Shown: positions 8,532-17,680 of the stretch, piece after piece
Layout: every line of letters starts with the position of its first letter
How positions within the stretch are numbered: position 1 is the stretch's first letter
Assembly (NCBI RefSeq): GCF_001458255.1
Contig: NZ_CYSB01000005.1
Coordinates: 1-64,000, forward strand
Source: Thalassovita autumnalis
GTDB taxonomy: Bacteria; Pseudomonadota; Alphaproteobacteria; Rhodobacterales; Rhodobacteraceae
Length of the DNA stretch: 64,000 nt
Direction: 5' to 3'
Notes under the pieces: generated by a model
Database searches by the model: none
What the model was told of the DNA's origin: nothing
The model's input: the letters and a program-made list of their open reading frames with translations, nothing else
Made by a program: the position numbers and the translations under genes

Positions 8532-9407
8532 ATGGCTGAGCTTAAGAATCACCCATTGCTGTTTGAAATGTTGCGCTCGTTTACAACCCTTGCGGCGACC
8601 CTGAATCTCTCCCGTGCGGTGGAGCATTTGGGCTCAACACGGCAGACTGTGCGCCGTCATATCAACACCCTTGAGGAGATCAAGGGGGAACGTCTTTTCA
8701 TCGTCGATGACCGGCAATATCACCTGACCGAAGCGGGCCGCCACGCCCTGCAGGAAGCGCAGGATTTGCAGGAACGCGGGCTGGCCTGGCTGAACAATGA
8801 AACCGGCCATGTTGGCGGTTTGCACCACATCGCCAAAGATGATGAGGACGGCTGGTATTTCTATCTGCAGCAGCATTCGCTGGACAAGCTCTGGAGGGAT
8901 AAATCCGCCCTGCTGCGACAAGGGGTGCAATGCTGGGCGGAGGCTGAGGGGGACATCACATCTGAGGCGCTGGACCCGGTTCGATCCTATCTGATGGTGT
9001 TTCGCCGGGCCTCTGTGGGTTGGGTCTGCTCCGCCGTGGGCAGCGACAGTTCTTATGCCACATGGTATGGGCGCCGCTGGGAATACAGCGCCGTTGGCCG
9101 CGAAGTGCCGCGGCTGCCGGGCGGGGCGACACACGCATCACAGTTGCATCAGCCCTTTGAGGAAATCCGCGGGACAGGCAGCCTGCTCTACGATCACATT
9201 CACACCCGTATGGATCGCGGCGAAGCCGGTGCGAATGAGTCGATCAGCTTCAAGCGCTTGCTGCTGGGGTGCCGCTATCCTGACAATAGCTTTGCTCTCG
9301 CATCATTGGTTGTACGCAGTCATGCGTTGGAGATTCAGGGCGTTTCAGCAAGCATGATTGAGCGCATGCCCAAAGACCTGATCATGGATGACATACGCCT
9401 CGGTTGA
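8532..9407 (+). CDS. LysR-type HTH protein with atypical C-terminal domain
   Basis: A 291-residue protein. Residues about 8-65 form a LysR-like winged helix-turn-helix (FTTLAATLNLSRAVEHLG, TRQTVRRHINTLEE, then LTEAGRHAL). The rest does not look like the periplasmic-binding-protein fold of LysR effector domains: there is no recognisable RD-I/RD-II pattern, and it is rich in aromatic residues (WYFYLQQ, SYATWYGRRWEYSAVGRE). It may be a PAS-like or novel ligand domain, which is inference. ATG 8532 is preceded by AAAGGAAGG. The next gene starts 65 bases downstream on the same strand and is probably co-transcribed. I do not recognise a named function. Confidence 0.7.
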   Translation: MAELKNHPLLFEMLRSFTTLAATLNLSRAVEHLGSTRQTVRRHINTLEEIKGERLFIVDDRQYHLTEAGRHALQEAQDLQERGLAWLNNETGHVGGLHHIAKDDEDGWYFYLQQHSLDKLWRDKSALLRQGVQCWAEAEGDITSEALDPVRSYLMVFRRASVGWVCSAVGSDSSYATWYGRRWEYSAVGREVPRLPGGATHASQLHQPFEEIRGTGSLLYDHIHTRMDRGEAGANESISFKRLLLGCRYPDNSFALASLVVRSHALEIQGVSASMIERMPKDLIMDDIRLG

Positions 9408-9472
9408 GGCTGTGCAGAGACAATTCGCGTTTGATTGGTCATCATTTCCTGTGTGAAACACAGGAGAACACT

Positions 9473-10180
9473 ATGACAATTCATGATGTCTTTGATGGCG
9501 CCCGCTATCTCACTCAGACGATCAATACCCTCACGTCGCATCAATTGGATTTGTCCGTTGGGGATGACTTTGAGGATTACGCGCGGATCGTCGAAAAGCA
9601 CCGGGCCGAACAACCGCTTGGCCCTCCGTTTGATCCCGTAAAGACCTTTTTGCCAAAGTCTCGAGGGATTTGGGTCGTCGGGCGCAATGCCAAGGGGACG
9701 GTGGTTCATACCCAGGCCATGCGTCTATTGGACCTCTGTGATCAGACCCTGGCGCGCTATCTCAGTGCCCGTTTCGCCGAGTTTCCCCCCGGCGGCATGG
9801 AGATTGATATGGCCGGGTCCTGGTTCCGCCCGGGGCCCGGAGCGGCGCAGATTTCAGGCCGCGCCGTCTATCATGGCGAGATGTGGTTGGCCGATGATTC
9901 GGCCTATCGTGGCCGTGGATTGATCGATGTTCTGGCCCGTTTTGCCTTTCTGACGGCCATGTTGCACTGGCAACCGGACCATGTGTTCGGCTTCATTCTG
10001 CGCCCTGTTGCACGGCGTGGGCTGGCCGAACGTGAGGGCTATATGCACACCGATCCCTATTGCCTCAGCTGGAAGGTGGCGGGGCGCAATCAGCCGCTGG
10101 ATTGTAACATGGTCTGGATGGCGCTGAATGACTTGCGGCATGTGATGCATGTGCCGCTGGACGAACGGGTGACGGCTTAA
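9473..10180 (+). CDS. Uncharacterised protein, possible acetyltransferase-like fold
   Basis: A 235-residue soluble protein with no signal peptide and no strong match I can name. The stretch DSAYRGRGLIDVLARFAFLTA (residues about 141-161) resembles the pyrophosphate-binding loop and helix of GNAT acetyltransferases, and it is followed by a strand-like HVFGFILRPVARRGLAEREGY that would fit the next elements. That similarity is weak. ATG 9473 follows CAGGAGAA. It directly follows the LysR-headed regulator, and the pair is closed by a strong hairpin at 10202, so the two probably act together. Confidence 0.6.
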   Translation: MTIHDVFDGARYLTQTINTLTSHQLDLSVGDDFEDYARIVEKHRAEQPLGPPFDPVKTFLPKSRGIWVVGRNAKGTVVHTQAMRLLDLCDQTLARYLSARFAEFPPGGMEIDMAGSWFRPGPGAAQISGRAVYHGEMWLADDSAYRGRGLIDVLARFAFLTAMLHWQPDHVFGFILRPVARRGLAEREGYMHTDPYCLSWKVAGRNQPLDCNMVWMALNDLRHVMHVPLDERVTA

Positions 10181-10201
10181 TTCCGCTTGAGTAGTTGAAT
10201 A

Positions 10202-10234
10202 GACAACGCCCCGGAGAGGGGCCGGGGCGTTGTC
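10202..10234. terminator. Hairpin between convergent genes
   Basis: GACAACGCCCCGG pairs perfectly with CCGGGGCGTTGTC (13 base pairs, 7-base loop), lying between the convergent ends of the uncharacterised gene and pckA. It likely acts on both transcripts, though neither side has a long U run. Confidence 0.75.
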
Positions 10235-10261
10235 AGATGTTTCGCGTTAGGGCTGTGAAAG

Positions 10262-11860
10262 TTAACCGATTGCGGCGGCTTTCACATCCTCATCGATGTG
10301 CGGCAGGTACTGCTCAAAATTGTCGGCGAACATGCCGACCAGTTTGGCCGCCTGTGCGTCATAGGCTGCCTGATCTGCCCAGGTCTGACGCGGGTCCAGC
10401 AGCGCGGTGTCAACACCAGGCACCGACACCGGCACATCAAAGCCAAAGTTGGCATCCTTGCGGAACTCTGCTTCGTTCAGCGAGCCTTCGAGGGCGGCGG
10501 TCAGCAGGCCACGGGTTGCCTTGATCGGCATCCGCGATCCGGTGCCGAAGGCGCCGCCGGTCCAGCCGGTGTTGACCAGCCAGCAGGTTGCACCGTGCTT
10601 GGCGATCTTCTCACGCAGCAAGTTGCCGTACTCTTCGGGGCGGCGCGGCATGAAGGGTGCACCAAAACAGGTGGAGAAGGTGGGCTCCGGCTCAACTACA
10701 CCACGTTCGGTGCCCGGGGTCTTCGAGGTGAAGCCCGACAGGAAGTGGTACATCGCCTGCGCCGGTGTCAGGCGCGCAATCGGCGGCAGCACACCATAGG
10801 CATCACAGGTCAGCAGGATCACGTTTTTCGGATGGCCCCCCAGAGCGCTCTCGGAGGAGTTCGAGATGTATTCCAGCGGGTAGGCGCAACGCATGTTCTG
10901 CGTCAGGCTGGCATCGTCAAAGTCCAGTTCGAAGGTGTCCTGGTCATAGACCATGTTTTCGATCACGGTGCCGAACTTCGACGTGGTGGCGTAGATCTCA
11001 GGCTCCGCTTCGGGGTTCAGACCGATGGTCTTGGCGTAGCAGCCGCCTTCGAAGTTGAAGGTGCCGCGATCGGACCAGCCATGTTCGTCATCACCGATCA
11101 GGGTGCGCGACGGATCTGCCGACAGGGTGGTTTTGCCGGTGCCCGACAGGCCAAAGAAGATGGCGGTGTCGACCGGGTTGCCAATGGCGTGGTTGGCCGA
11201 GCAGTGCATCGGCATGATGCCTTTTTCGGGCAGCAGGTAGTTCAGCAGGGTGAAAACCGATTTCTTGTTCTCACCGGCATATTGGGTGCCGCCGATCAGG
11301 ATCAGCTTCTTTTCGAAGTTCATCGCGATCACGGTTTCCGAACGGCAGTTGTGACGCTCGGGGTCTGCATTGAAGCTGGGGCAGTTGATGACGGTGAAGT
11401 CAGAAACGAACCCGTCCAGGGCCTCACGCTCAGGACGGCGCAGCAGGTGGCGGATGAACAGGTTGTGCCAGGCCAGCTCGGTCACCATACGTACGTTGAT
11501 CGAATGGGTCGGGTCAGCGCCCCCCACCAGATCCTGCACGTAATAGTCCTTGCCTTTCATGTGCTCCAGCATGTCGGCATAAAGCGCATCAAACCCTTCG
11601 GGTGACATCGCTTTGTTGTTTTCCCACCAGATCTTGTCTGCAACATCGGCGGTTTTCACGACATGTTTGTCTTTGGGGGAACGACCGGTGAATTTGCCGG
11701 TTGTCACCAGAAAGGCACCGCCCTGTCCAAGGGTGCCTTCGTTGTTCTTAAGAGCCGCTTCGATCAGTGCGGGTTCCATTAGGTTATAATAGACATCGCC
11801 CAGCCCTTTGATCCCTTGATCTTCAAGCCGGAATTGCGGGTTTACCCGTCCAAATGTCAT
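10262..11860 (-). CDS. pckA: Phosphoenolpyruvate carboxykinase (ATP)
   Basis: A 532-residue gluconeogenic enzyme that converts oxaloacetate plus ATP to PEP plus CO2. The kinase-1a loop GLSGTGKT is at residues 237-244, preceded by the PEPCK motif ([10 protein letters not shown]) and followed by the metal-binding IGDDEHGW. Length matches the ATP-dependent bacterial family. ATG 11860 has CAGGAG upstream; a longer in-frame start at 11908 is unsupported. It diverges from chvI, the same arrangement as in many alphaproteobacteria. It probably works with the ethylmalonyl-CoA pathway genes in growth on C2 compounds and organic acids. Confidence 0.97.
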   Translation of the reverse strand: MTFGRVNPQFRLEDQGIKGLGDVYYNLMEPALIEAALKNNEGTLGQGGAFLVTTGKFTGRSPKDKHVVKTADVADKIWWENNKAMSPEGFDALYADMLEHMKGKDYYVQDLVGGADPTHSINVRMVTELAWHNLFIRHLLRRPEREALDGFVSDFTVINCPSFNADPERHNCRSETVIAMNFEKKLILIGGTQYAGENKKSVFTLLNYLLPEKGIMPMHCSANHAIGNPVDTAIFFGLSGTGKTTLSADPSRTLIGDDEHGWSDRGTFNFEGGCYAKTIGLNPEAEPEIYATTSKFGTVIENMVYDQDTFELDFDDASLTQNMRCAYPLEYISNSSESALGGHPKNVILLTCDAYGVLPPIARLTPAQAMYHFLSGFTSKTPGTERGVVEPEPTFSTCFGAPFMPRRPEEYGNLLREKIAKHGATCWLVNTGWTGGAFGTGSRMPIKATRGLLTAALEGSLNEAEFRKDANFGFDVPVSVPGVDTALLDPRQTWADQAAYDAQAAKLVGMFADNFEQYLPHIDEDVKAAAIG

Positions 11861-12239
11861 GTTGCCTAGCTCCTGTATCCGCGCGATGCGGCGCGGAATT
11901 TTTGCCACCGGGCGCGAAACTCCACTTTCACGCCAGATCAGACGTTGGGTCCAATAACTGGCTCATAACATGTCGATTATGTGAAGGAACAGGACGCTTT
12001 CGCGCAGTTAGCGCAACCATTGGAGGGTTAGCGCAATCAGTGGGATATAGCGTGCACAAAGTTTCCGATAGGCGCAGTCATAATCCGCCAATGTGAGGCA
12101 AATTAGCCATTCCTACAGGAAATCGCGCTCAAATCGAATCTCTGGCGCGGCTGATTCGCGATTTCGATTGATTGCCCCAGTGAAACTTGGGCATAATAAG
12201 GCAAAAAACAGGCAAGAAGAGCAGTAGAGGAATTCTCCT
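11861..12239. promoter_or_regulatory. Divergent pckA/chvI promoter region with paired direct repeats
   Basis: This 379-base gap has no gene I can support. It holds an exact ten-base direct repeat GTTAGCGCAA at 12007-12016 and 12027-12036, spaced by 20 bases (two helical turns), each followed by a similar YCANTGG. Such phasing suggests two copies of a regulator bound to one DNA face. LacI-type PckR sites in rhizobial pckA promoters share a TTAGCGC-like core as far as I remember, so a PckR-like regulator is a candidate. The regulator gene is not in the window. Confidence 0.5.
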
Positions 12240-12941
12240 ATGTCAAAGATCGCCCTTGTGGATGATGACAGGAATATCCTGACATCCGTCGCCATGACCC
12301 TTGAGGCTGAGGGGTTTGAGGTGGAAACGTATAACGATGGCCAGTCGGCGCTGGATGCTTTCAACAAGAAGCTCCCCGATATGGCCGTTCTGGATATCAA
12401 AATGCCCCGTATGGACGGCATGGATCTGCTGCAGCGTCTGCGGCAGAAAACCAGCATGCCCGTCATTTTCCTGACCTCCAAAGATGATGAAATCGATGAG
12501 GTTCTGGGCCTGCGCATGGGCGCGGACGACTATGTGAAAAAGCCGTTTTCGCAGCGTCTTCTGGTCGAACGGATCCGCGCGCTGCTGCGTCGTCAGGATG
12601 CGGTCAGCGGCAATGTGGTTGCCGAAACCGAAGAAACCAAAGTGATGGAACGTGGTGAGCTGCGGATGGACCCGCTGCGCCATTCGGTCAGCTGGAAAGG
12701 CCAGGACGTCACCCTGACCGTGACCGAGTTTCTGTTGCTGCAGGCCCTGGCCCAGCGTCCCGGTTTTGTGAAATCGCGCGATCAGCTGATGGACGTGGCC
12801 TATGACGATCAGGTCTACGTGGATGACCGCACCATCGACAGCCACATCAAACGCCTGCGCAAGAAGATGCGTTCGGTCGACAATGATTTTGCCGCCATCG
12901 AAACACTTTACGGTATCGGCTACCGGTACAACGAAGACTGA
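12240..12941 (+). CDS. chvI: Two-component response regulator ChvI
   Basis: A 233-residue OmpR/PhoB-type regulator. The receiver domain spans residues 1-120 with acidic pocket DDD at 8-10, phosphoacceptor Asp52 in [11 protein letters not shown], and the lysine of YVKKPF. The winged-helix output domain is C-terminal ([15 protein letters not shown]). In alphaproteobacteria ChvI with ChvG/ExoS controls envelope, acid and exopolysaccharide responses. The start follows AGAGGAA. Its stop overlaps the chvG start by one base, so the two are translationally linked and head a seven-gene run. Confidence 0.95.
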   Translation: MSKIALVDDDRNILTSVAMTLEAEGFEVETYNDGQSALDAFNKKLPDMAVLDIKMPRMDGMDLLQRLRQKTSMPVIFLTSKDDEIDEVLGLRMGADDYVKKPFSQRLLVERIRALLRRQDAVSGNVVAETEETKVMERGELRMDPLRHSVSWKGQDVTLTVTEFLLLQALAQRPGFVKSRDQLMDVAYDDQVYVDDRTIDSHIKRLRKKMRSVDNDFAAIETLYGIGYRYNED

Positions 12942-14659
12942 TGGCACTGGCAGAGCGCATAAACATGCCCCAGCGGCCACGTCAGGATGGGGATGTTGTT
13001 CTAGGCGATGACTTTGTCGCGCCTGAGGCCCTGGTGGAAAAAGAGATGCAGGCCCGCCGCAACCGCCGTGGGCTGTTGTCTCTGAACCGGTCGCCGCTGA
13101 CCCGCAAGATCATCTTCTTCAACCTGATTGCCCTGAACTTCCTGGTGGTCGGGGTGCTGATGCTGTCGACCTCTCAGGACAGTCTGGCGGTTGAGCGCAG
13201 CAATGCGCTGGTCTCCCAGGCGGAGTTGATTGCAGACGTTGTTGAGGCGCAGCTGCCGGAAGCGGCCGAGCCGCTGCAGCTGGGCGGTGTGCCCGATGTT
13301 AGCCGCACGCTGGAAGGGCTGGATCTGCGGCAGGGGATCTCCCTCTACGTTTTTGATTCCGAAGCACAATCCATTGCCTCGGCACAGGGGCAGGGGCTGC
13401 CGTTGCAGGCCGAAATGCCCGAAGCGGGATCGACCGTGATTGTCGACAGCCTGTCCTGGATCTGGTCTAAAGTGGCTGCACCGATCCAGCCTGACACCGC
13501 GGCGCAACTGCCCAGCGTGGAAGAGCGCGCCGCGCTGCTGTCACAGCAGGCCATGACCGGTGTCACCAAGGTCGAAAGCGGCCTGTCCGCTGACGGCGGC
13601 ACGATTTTCACCGTGGCCACCCCGGTGCAGCATGATGGCCGTGTCTTGGGCGTTGTGGCGCTGTCCAGCGCGGCGGGTGAGATCGATCAACAACAGCGTG
13701 AGGAGCTGGAGCGCGTGCTGCAGATGTTCCTGATCGCCACATTGATGTCGATCGGGCTCAGCCTTGTACTGGCCTCGACCATTGCCAACCCGCTGTCGGA
13801 TCTGGCCGCTGCCGCTGAACTTGGCCGCGCCCGGGATGACAAACAAAAGGCCGGTGGCCGTATTCGGATCCCCGATCTGACCGCCCGCCCGGATGAGATT
13901 GGCCGCCTGTCAGGCGCGCTGCGCGGGATGGTGTCAGCGCTTTATGACCGCATCGACAACAACGAACAGTTTGCAGCTGATGTAGCGCATGAGATCAAGA
14001 ACCCGCTCGCCTCACTGCGGTCTGCAGTTGGCAGCCTGCGGATGGTCAAGAAAGAGGAACATCGCGAGAAGCTGCTTGATGTGATCGATCACGATGTGCG
14101 CCGTCTGGACCGTCTGGACCGTCTGGTCAGTGACATCTCCAACGCCTCGCGTCTGGACAGTGAACTGGTCAAGGAAGAGCAGGAAGCCTTCGATCTGATG
14201 AAGATGATGGGCAACCTCAGCGAATATCTGGGCCAGCAGGCGGGCGAAAACGGCGTTGATTTCATCACCGATCTGCCTGGCGAACCGGTGCAGATGATGG
14301 GGCTGGAGGCGCGGCTGGCGCAGGTCTTTGTCAACCTGATCACCAATGCGATTTCCTTCTGCGAAGAGGGCGACGCGATCCGCGTTTGGGCGCGGCGGCG
14401 TGAAAACCGGGTGCTGATCGTGGTCGAAGACACCGGCCCCGGCATCCCCGAACAGGCGCTGACCAAAGTGTTTAAACGGTTCTACTCGGAACGGCCTGAA
14501 AACCAGTTTGGCAACAACTCGGGCCTTGGCCTGGCGATTTCGAAACAGATCGTTGAGGCCCATGGCGGCGTGATCTGGGCCGAAAACATTCGCCCGACCG
14601 ATGCGGATCCCACCTCGGAACCGCTGGGCGCGCGTTTCGTTGTTGGCCTGCCGATCTGA
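12941..14659 (+). CDS. chvG: Two-component sensor histidine kinase ChvG
   Basis: A 572-residue membrane kinase. The first membrane segment is at about residues 57-76, a periplasmic sensor domain at 77-260, the second membrane segment at 261-281, then HAMP, a HisKA domain with phosphorylated His350 (DVAHEIKNPLASL), and an ATPase domain with N, G1 (DTGPGIP) and G2 (GLGLAISKQIVEAHGG) boxes. An exact 9-base tandem repeat at 14102-14119 encodes LDRLDR at residues 389-394 in the second dimerisation helix. Start ATG overlaps the chvI stop; ATG 12965 is an alternative. Confidence 0.94.
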   Translation: MALAERINMPQRPRQDGDVVLGDDFVAPEALVEKEMQARRNRRGLLSLNRSPLTRKIIFFNLIALNFLVVGVLMLSTSQDSLAVERSNALVSQAELIADVVEAQLPEAAEPLQLGGVPDVSRTLEGLDLRQGISLYVFDSEAQSIASAQGQGLPLQAEMPEAGSTVIVDSLSWIWSKVAAPIQPDTAAQLPSVEERAALLSQQAMTGVTKVESGLSADGGTIFTVATPVQHDGRVLGVVALSSAAGEIDQQQREELERVLQMFLIATLMSIGLSLVLASTIANPLSDLAAAAELGRARDDKQKAGGRIRIPDLTARPDEIGRLSGALRGMVSALYDRIDNNEQFAADVAHEIKNPLASLRSAVGSLRMVKKEEHREKLLDVIDHDVRRLDRLDRLVSDISNASRLDSELVKEEQEAFDLMKMMGNLSEYLGQQAGENGVDFITDLPGEPVQMMGLEARLAQVFVNLITNAISFCEEGDAIRVWARRRENRVLIVVEDTGPGIPEQALTKVFKRFYSERPENQFGNNSGLGLAISKQIVEAHGGVIWAENIRPTDADPTSEPLGARFVVGLPI

Positions 14660-14666
14660 GGCAACG

Positions 14667-15104
14667 GTGTCCCGCCCCGCAGATCAGGACTGCCATATAG
14701 AACATGCCAGCGCCGTGGCCCTCGGGGGCCGCGGCGTTTTGATTGCGGGGCCCTCGGGCAGCGGAAAATCGGGCCTGGCCCTGCAGCTGATGGCGCTGGG
14801 GGCAGGGCTGGTGGCGGATGACCGTTGCTGCCTCTGGCGGCAGGATCAGCAGTTGATGGTGGATGCGCCCGCAGCAATCCGCGGCCGGATTGAGGCGCGT
14901 CATCTCGGAATCTTGAACGCCGATGCCGTTGGCCCGGTGCAGGTGGCTGCCTATATCCAGCTTGATACGGTTGAGGATCAACGTCTGCCGCCCCTGCGTC
15001 AGATTTCTGTGCTGGGCCTTTCCGTACCACTGTTGCACAATGTGCAAGCGCAGCATTTTTCGGCGGCGATTCTACAGTTTCTGAAAGCAGGAAGGTGGGC
15101 CTGA
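14667..15104 (+). CDS. hprK: Short-form HPr kinase/phosphorylase
   Basis: A 145-residue protein corresponding only to the catalytic half of HPrK, with the P-loop GPSGSGKS at residues 28-35 and the later RGRIEARHLGIL stretch that matches the HPrK signature region. The N-terminal domain of firmicute enzymes is absent, which is normal for alphaproteobacterial HPrK. It phosphorylates HPr on a serine. The start is a GTG at 14667 just after the chvG stop, with TGAGGC upstream; no ATG lies before the conserved region. It is in operon with chvIG and rapZ. Confidence 0.9.
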   Translation: MSRPADQDCHIEHASAVALGGRGVLIAGPSGSGKSGLALQLMALGAGLVADDRCCLWRQDQQLMVDAPAAIRGRIEARHLGILNADAVGPVQVAAYIQLDTVEDQRLPPLRQISVLGLSVPLLHNVQAQHFSAAILQFLKAGRWA

Positions 15105-15107
15105 CCC

Positions 15108-16010
15108 ATGTCGGACGCACATCAAAGGATCATTCTGTTGACCGGGCCTTCGGGCGCCGGGCGGTCCACTGCGATCCGCGCGATGGAGGATCTGGGCTTT
15201 GAGGCCATCGATAACCTGCCGCTAAGCCTGCTGCCGCGCCTGCTGGATGGCCCGCCGATCAGCCATGATCTGGTATTGGGTCTGGATGTGCGTAACCGCG
15301 ATTTCTCGGCCAATGCGCTGATCCAGACGTTGGACCGGCTGCAGGGCATGCAGGGCATCACGCCCGAACTGCTCTATATCGATTGTCGTGCGGATGTGCT
15401 GCTGCGCCGGTTTTCAGAAACCCGCCGGCGTCACCCGCTGGCCCCGGCCGAAAGCCCCGATCAGGGGGTGCAACGTGAGTTGGATCTGTTGATTCCGATC
15501 CGCGCCCGCGCAGATATCCTGATCGACACCTCTGAGATGACGCCGCATGATCTGCGCGCTGAGGTGGATCGACTGATCACCCCGGAAAGCGGCGCGCGGC
15601 TGGCGGTTTCGGTGAACAGTTTTAGCTACAAGCGGGGGCTGCCCCGTGGTGTGGATATGGTGTTGGACTGCCGGTTCCTGCGCAATCCCTACTGGGAGCC
15701 ATCGCTGCGCAGTTTCAACGGCACCAGCGCCGAAGTTGCCGCCTATGTGGCTGAAGACGAACGGTTTCAGCCGTTCTTTGACAAGACCCTTGAGATGGCG
15801 GAGCTGTTGCTGCCCGCATATCTGGAGGAAGGAAAAGCGCACTTCGCGCTAGGGTTTGGCTGTACGGGTGGTCAGCACCGGTCAGTTGCAATTGCAGAAA
15901 AGATGTCGCAAGCCCTTGCAGAGCGTGGCTGGCAGGTGTCAACTAGACACCGCGAGCTAGAACGGGCAGATCAGCCCAAACGCTCCGCCAAGGCTGCGGA
16001 TCAAGGATAA
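15108..16010 (+). CDS. rapZ: RapZ-family nucleotide-binding protein
   Basis: A 300-residue P-loop protein. RapZ in enterobacteria binds GlmZ/GlmY RNA and guides RNase E; the role in this group is less clear. The N-terminal Walker A is GPSGAGRS at residues 13-20, with arginine where most P-loops have lysine. The C-terminal domain carries the family signatures [26 protein letters not shown] and [15 protein letters not shown] in pieces. It starts 3 bases after hprK stop. Position between hprK and the PTS genes is the usual alphaproteobacterial arrangement. Confidence 0.93.
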   Translation: MSDAHQRIILLTGPSGAGRSTAIRAMEDLGFEAIDNLPLSLLPRLLDGPPISHDLVLGLDVRNRDFSANALIQTLDRLQGMQGITPELLYIDCRADVLLRRFSETRRRHPLAPAESPDQGVQRELDLLIPIRARADILIDTSEMTPHDLRAEVDRLITPESGARLAVSVNSFSYKRGLPRGVDMVLDCRFLRNPYWEPSLRSFNGTSAEVAAYVAEDERFQPFFDKTLEMAELLLPAYLEEGKAHFALGFGCTGGQHRSVAIAEKMSQALAERGWQVSTRHRELERADQPKRSAKAADQG

Positions 16011-16020
16011 GGAAGCAAGC

Positions 16021-16416
16021 GTGATCGGTATCGTCATCGTCGCGCATGGTGGATTGGCCAGAGAGTATCTGGCGGCCATTGAACATGTCGTAGGGCATCA
16101 GCCCGGGATCAAGGCCATCTCCATCGAAGCGGAACATGATCGCCAGACCAAACAGGGCGAGATCTGCAAAGCTGCGGATGAGGTGGATCAGGGTCAGGGC
16201 GTCGTGGTGGTGACGGATATGTTTGGCGGTTCGCCCTCAAACCTGTCGCTGATGGCCTGCCAGCCTGAAAACCGTCGCATCATGTATGGTGCAAACCTTC
16301 CAATGTTGATCAAACTGGCCAAGACCCGCCACCTCTCTGTGGCGGATGCAGTGCGCACCGCGACCGAGGCTGGCCGAAAATATATTGACAGCCAGATCGT
16401 TAAAAAAGACCACTAA
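16021..16416 (+). CDS. PTS EIIA component, mannose type (regulatory)
   Basis: A 131-residue EIIA-Man-fold protein with the phosphorylated histidine at residue 9 (IVAHGG) and the VVVVTDMFGGSPSN stretch. No PTS membrane permease is nearby, so it most likely serves a regulatory phosphorelay with HPr rather than sugar uptake; this is the accepted view for this family in alphaproteobacteria. The start is GTG 16021 with AAGGAAG upstream. It lies 10 bases after rapZ and 3 bases before ptsH. Confidence 0.92.
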   Translation: MIGIVIVAHGGLAREYLAAIEHVVGHQPGIKAISIEAEHDRQTKQGEICKAADEVDQGQGVVVVTDMFGGSPSNLSLMACQPENRRIMYGANLPMLIKLAKTRHLSVADAVRTATEAGRKYIDSQIVKKDH

Positions 16417-16419
16417 GAC

Positions 16420-16698
16420 ATGAGCCAAACGAATTTGCGACAGCTTGAGATTATCAACGTCAAAGGGCTTCACGCCCGCGCCTCCGCCAAATTGGTTGAG
16501 GTTGTTGAAGGATTTGACGCCTCGGCAGAGGTTTCCAAAGATGGCATGTCCGCCTCAGGCGACAGCATTATGGGGCTTTTAATGTTGGCAGCGTCCAAGG
16601 GAACCACTATTGAGGTTCAGACCTCCGGTGCTGATGCAGAGGCGCTGGCGGATGCGATCGAAGCCCTTGTGGCAGATCGCTTTGGTGAGGATATGTAA
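16420..16698 (+). CDS. ptsH: HPr phosphocarrier protein
   Basis: A 92-residue HPr. His18 in GLHARASAKL is the site phosphorylated by enzyme I, and Ser49 in DSIMGLLML is the likely target of the HPrK encoded three genes upstream. Both sites are intact, so the protein can integrate PEP and ATP signals. Enzyme I is not in this window. The start lies 3 bases after the EIIA stop. It is the last clear member of the chvIG-hprK-rapZ-EIIA-ptsH run. Confidence 0.96.
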   Translation: MSQTNLRQLEIINVKGLHARASAKLVEVVEGFDASAEVSKDGMSASGDSIMGLLMLAASKGTTIEVQTSGADAEALADAIEALVADRFGEDM

Positions 16699-16740
16699 GC
16701 ACGCCGTGGCGCGTGCCGGAAAGACGTAAGAGGCGCAGCG

Positions 16741-17619
16741 TTGGTGGACAGCTCTCAGAACCGCGGGATGGAGCAGGCCACGCCGGCCGAAAGCCCCACG
16801 ACCTACGACCGCCGTTCGCTCACCTATGCCAATTCCTTTGACAGCCGTGCTCAGGTGCTGGCGATCAAAACCATCGAGTGGCTGACCGGCAAGTGGTCAA
16901 TCCTGCGCATGATCCGCAAGTTCGAAAAGCAGGGCGCGCCTGAGGGCCAGGCCTTCTGGCGCGGTGCGCTGGATGTCATGGGCATCCCGCTGGACACCCC
17001 GCAGGAGCAGATCAACCGCATTCCGGAAACCGGCCCTGTTGTGATCGTGGCCAACCACCCGCATGGGCTGGTTGATGGGATGATCCTGGCCGATCTGATT
17101 GGCCGCCGCCGTCCTGACTACCGCATCCTGACCCGTGCCTTGCTGACCGGTATTGATGAGGTGGCGTCATCCTATCTGATCCCGGTGCCCTTTCCGCATG
17201 AAGAAGATGCGCAGCGCAAAAGCGTTGAGATGCGCGCTGCGGCCATGGCCCACCTGAAGGCAGGTGGCGTGGTTTCGGTCTTCCCATCGGGTGTTGTCGC
17301 CTCTTCCGACACGATGTTTGGCCCGGTCGAGGAACGTGAATGGAACGTTTTCACCGCGCAGATGATCCGTCGGTCGGGCGCCAAAGTGGTGCCGATCAAA
17401 TTCCCCGGCCAGAACTCGCGCTGGTATCAGATCGCCAACCGGCTATCGCCGACCCTACGCCAGGGTCTGCTGCTGCATGAGATCGTGCACAGCTGCAATC
17501 ATCCGCAGCGCCCCGTAGTTGGTGAGCCGCTGAGCGATGAACAGATGGAGCGGCTGAAGTCCGACCCGCGTGGGTTTATCGCCTGGCTGCGGGAACATAC
17601 CCTGGCGCTGAGAGGCTGA
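16741..17619 (+). CDS. Lysophospholipid acyltransferase-like protein
   Basis: A 292-residue acyltransferase. The active-site block NHPHGLVDGM is at residues 105-114, followed by FPSGVV (residues about 181-186) and PIKFPGQNSRWYQIA, the PlsC/OlsA-type acceptor region. It would transfer an acyl chain to a lysophospholipid or lyso-ornithine lipid at the inner membrane; which one is not clear. The start is TTG 16741 (AGAGG nine bases before) or GTG 16744; ATG 16768 would also keep the domain. The stop region carries an imperfect local duplication of AGGCTGATCTG (17612 and 17633). Confidence 0.8.
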   Translation: MVDSSQNRGMEQATPAESPTTYDRRSLTYANSFDSRAQVLAIKTIEWLTGKWSILRMIRKFEKQGAPEGQAFWRGALDVMGIPLDTPQEQINRIPETGPVVIVANHPHGLVDGMILADLIGRRRPDYRILTRALLTGIDEVASSYLIPVPFPHEEDAQRKSVEMRAAAMAHLKAGGVVSVFPSGVVASSDTMFGPVEEREWNVFTAQMIRRSGAKVVPIKFPGQNSRWYQIANRLSPTLRQGLLLHEIVHSCNHPQRPVVGEPLSDEQMERLKSDPRGFIAWLREHTLALRG

Positions 17620-17680
17620 TCTGGGGCCCTGAAAGGCTGATCTGCCCAAGGGCCACGATCCATAAGCGTCGCGTGAAATG

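Noticed and set aside
17612-17645. Local duplication at the end of the acyltransferase gene as a mobile-element scar
   Set aside because: Two copies of AGGCTGATCTG lie 21 bases apart, but there is no target-site duplication or element between them; simple slippage explains it.
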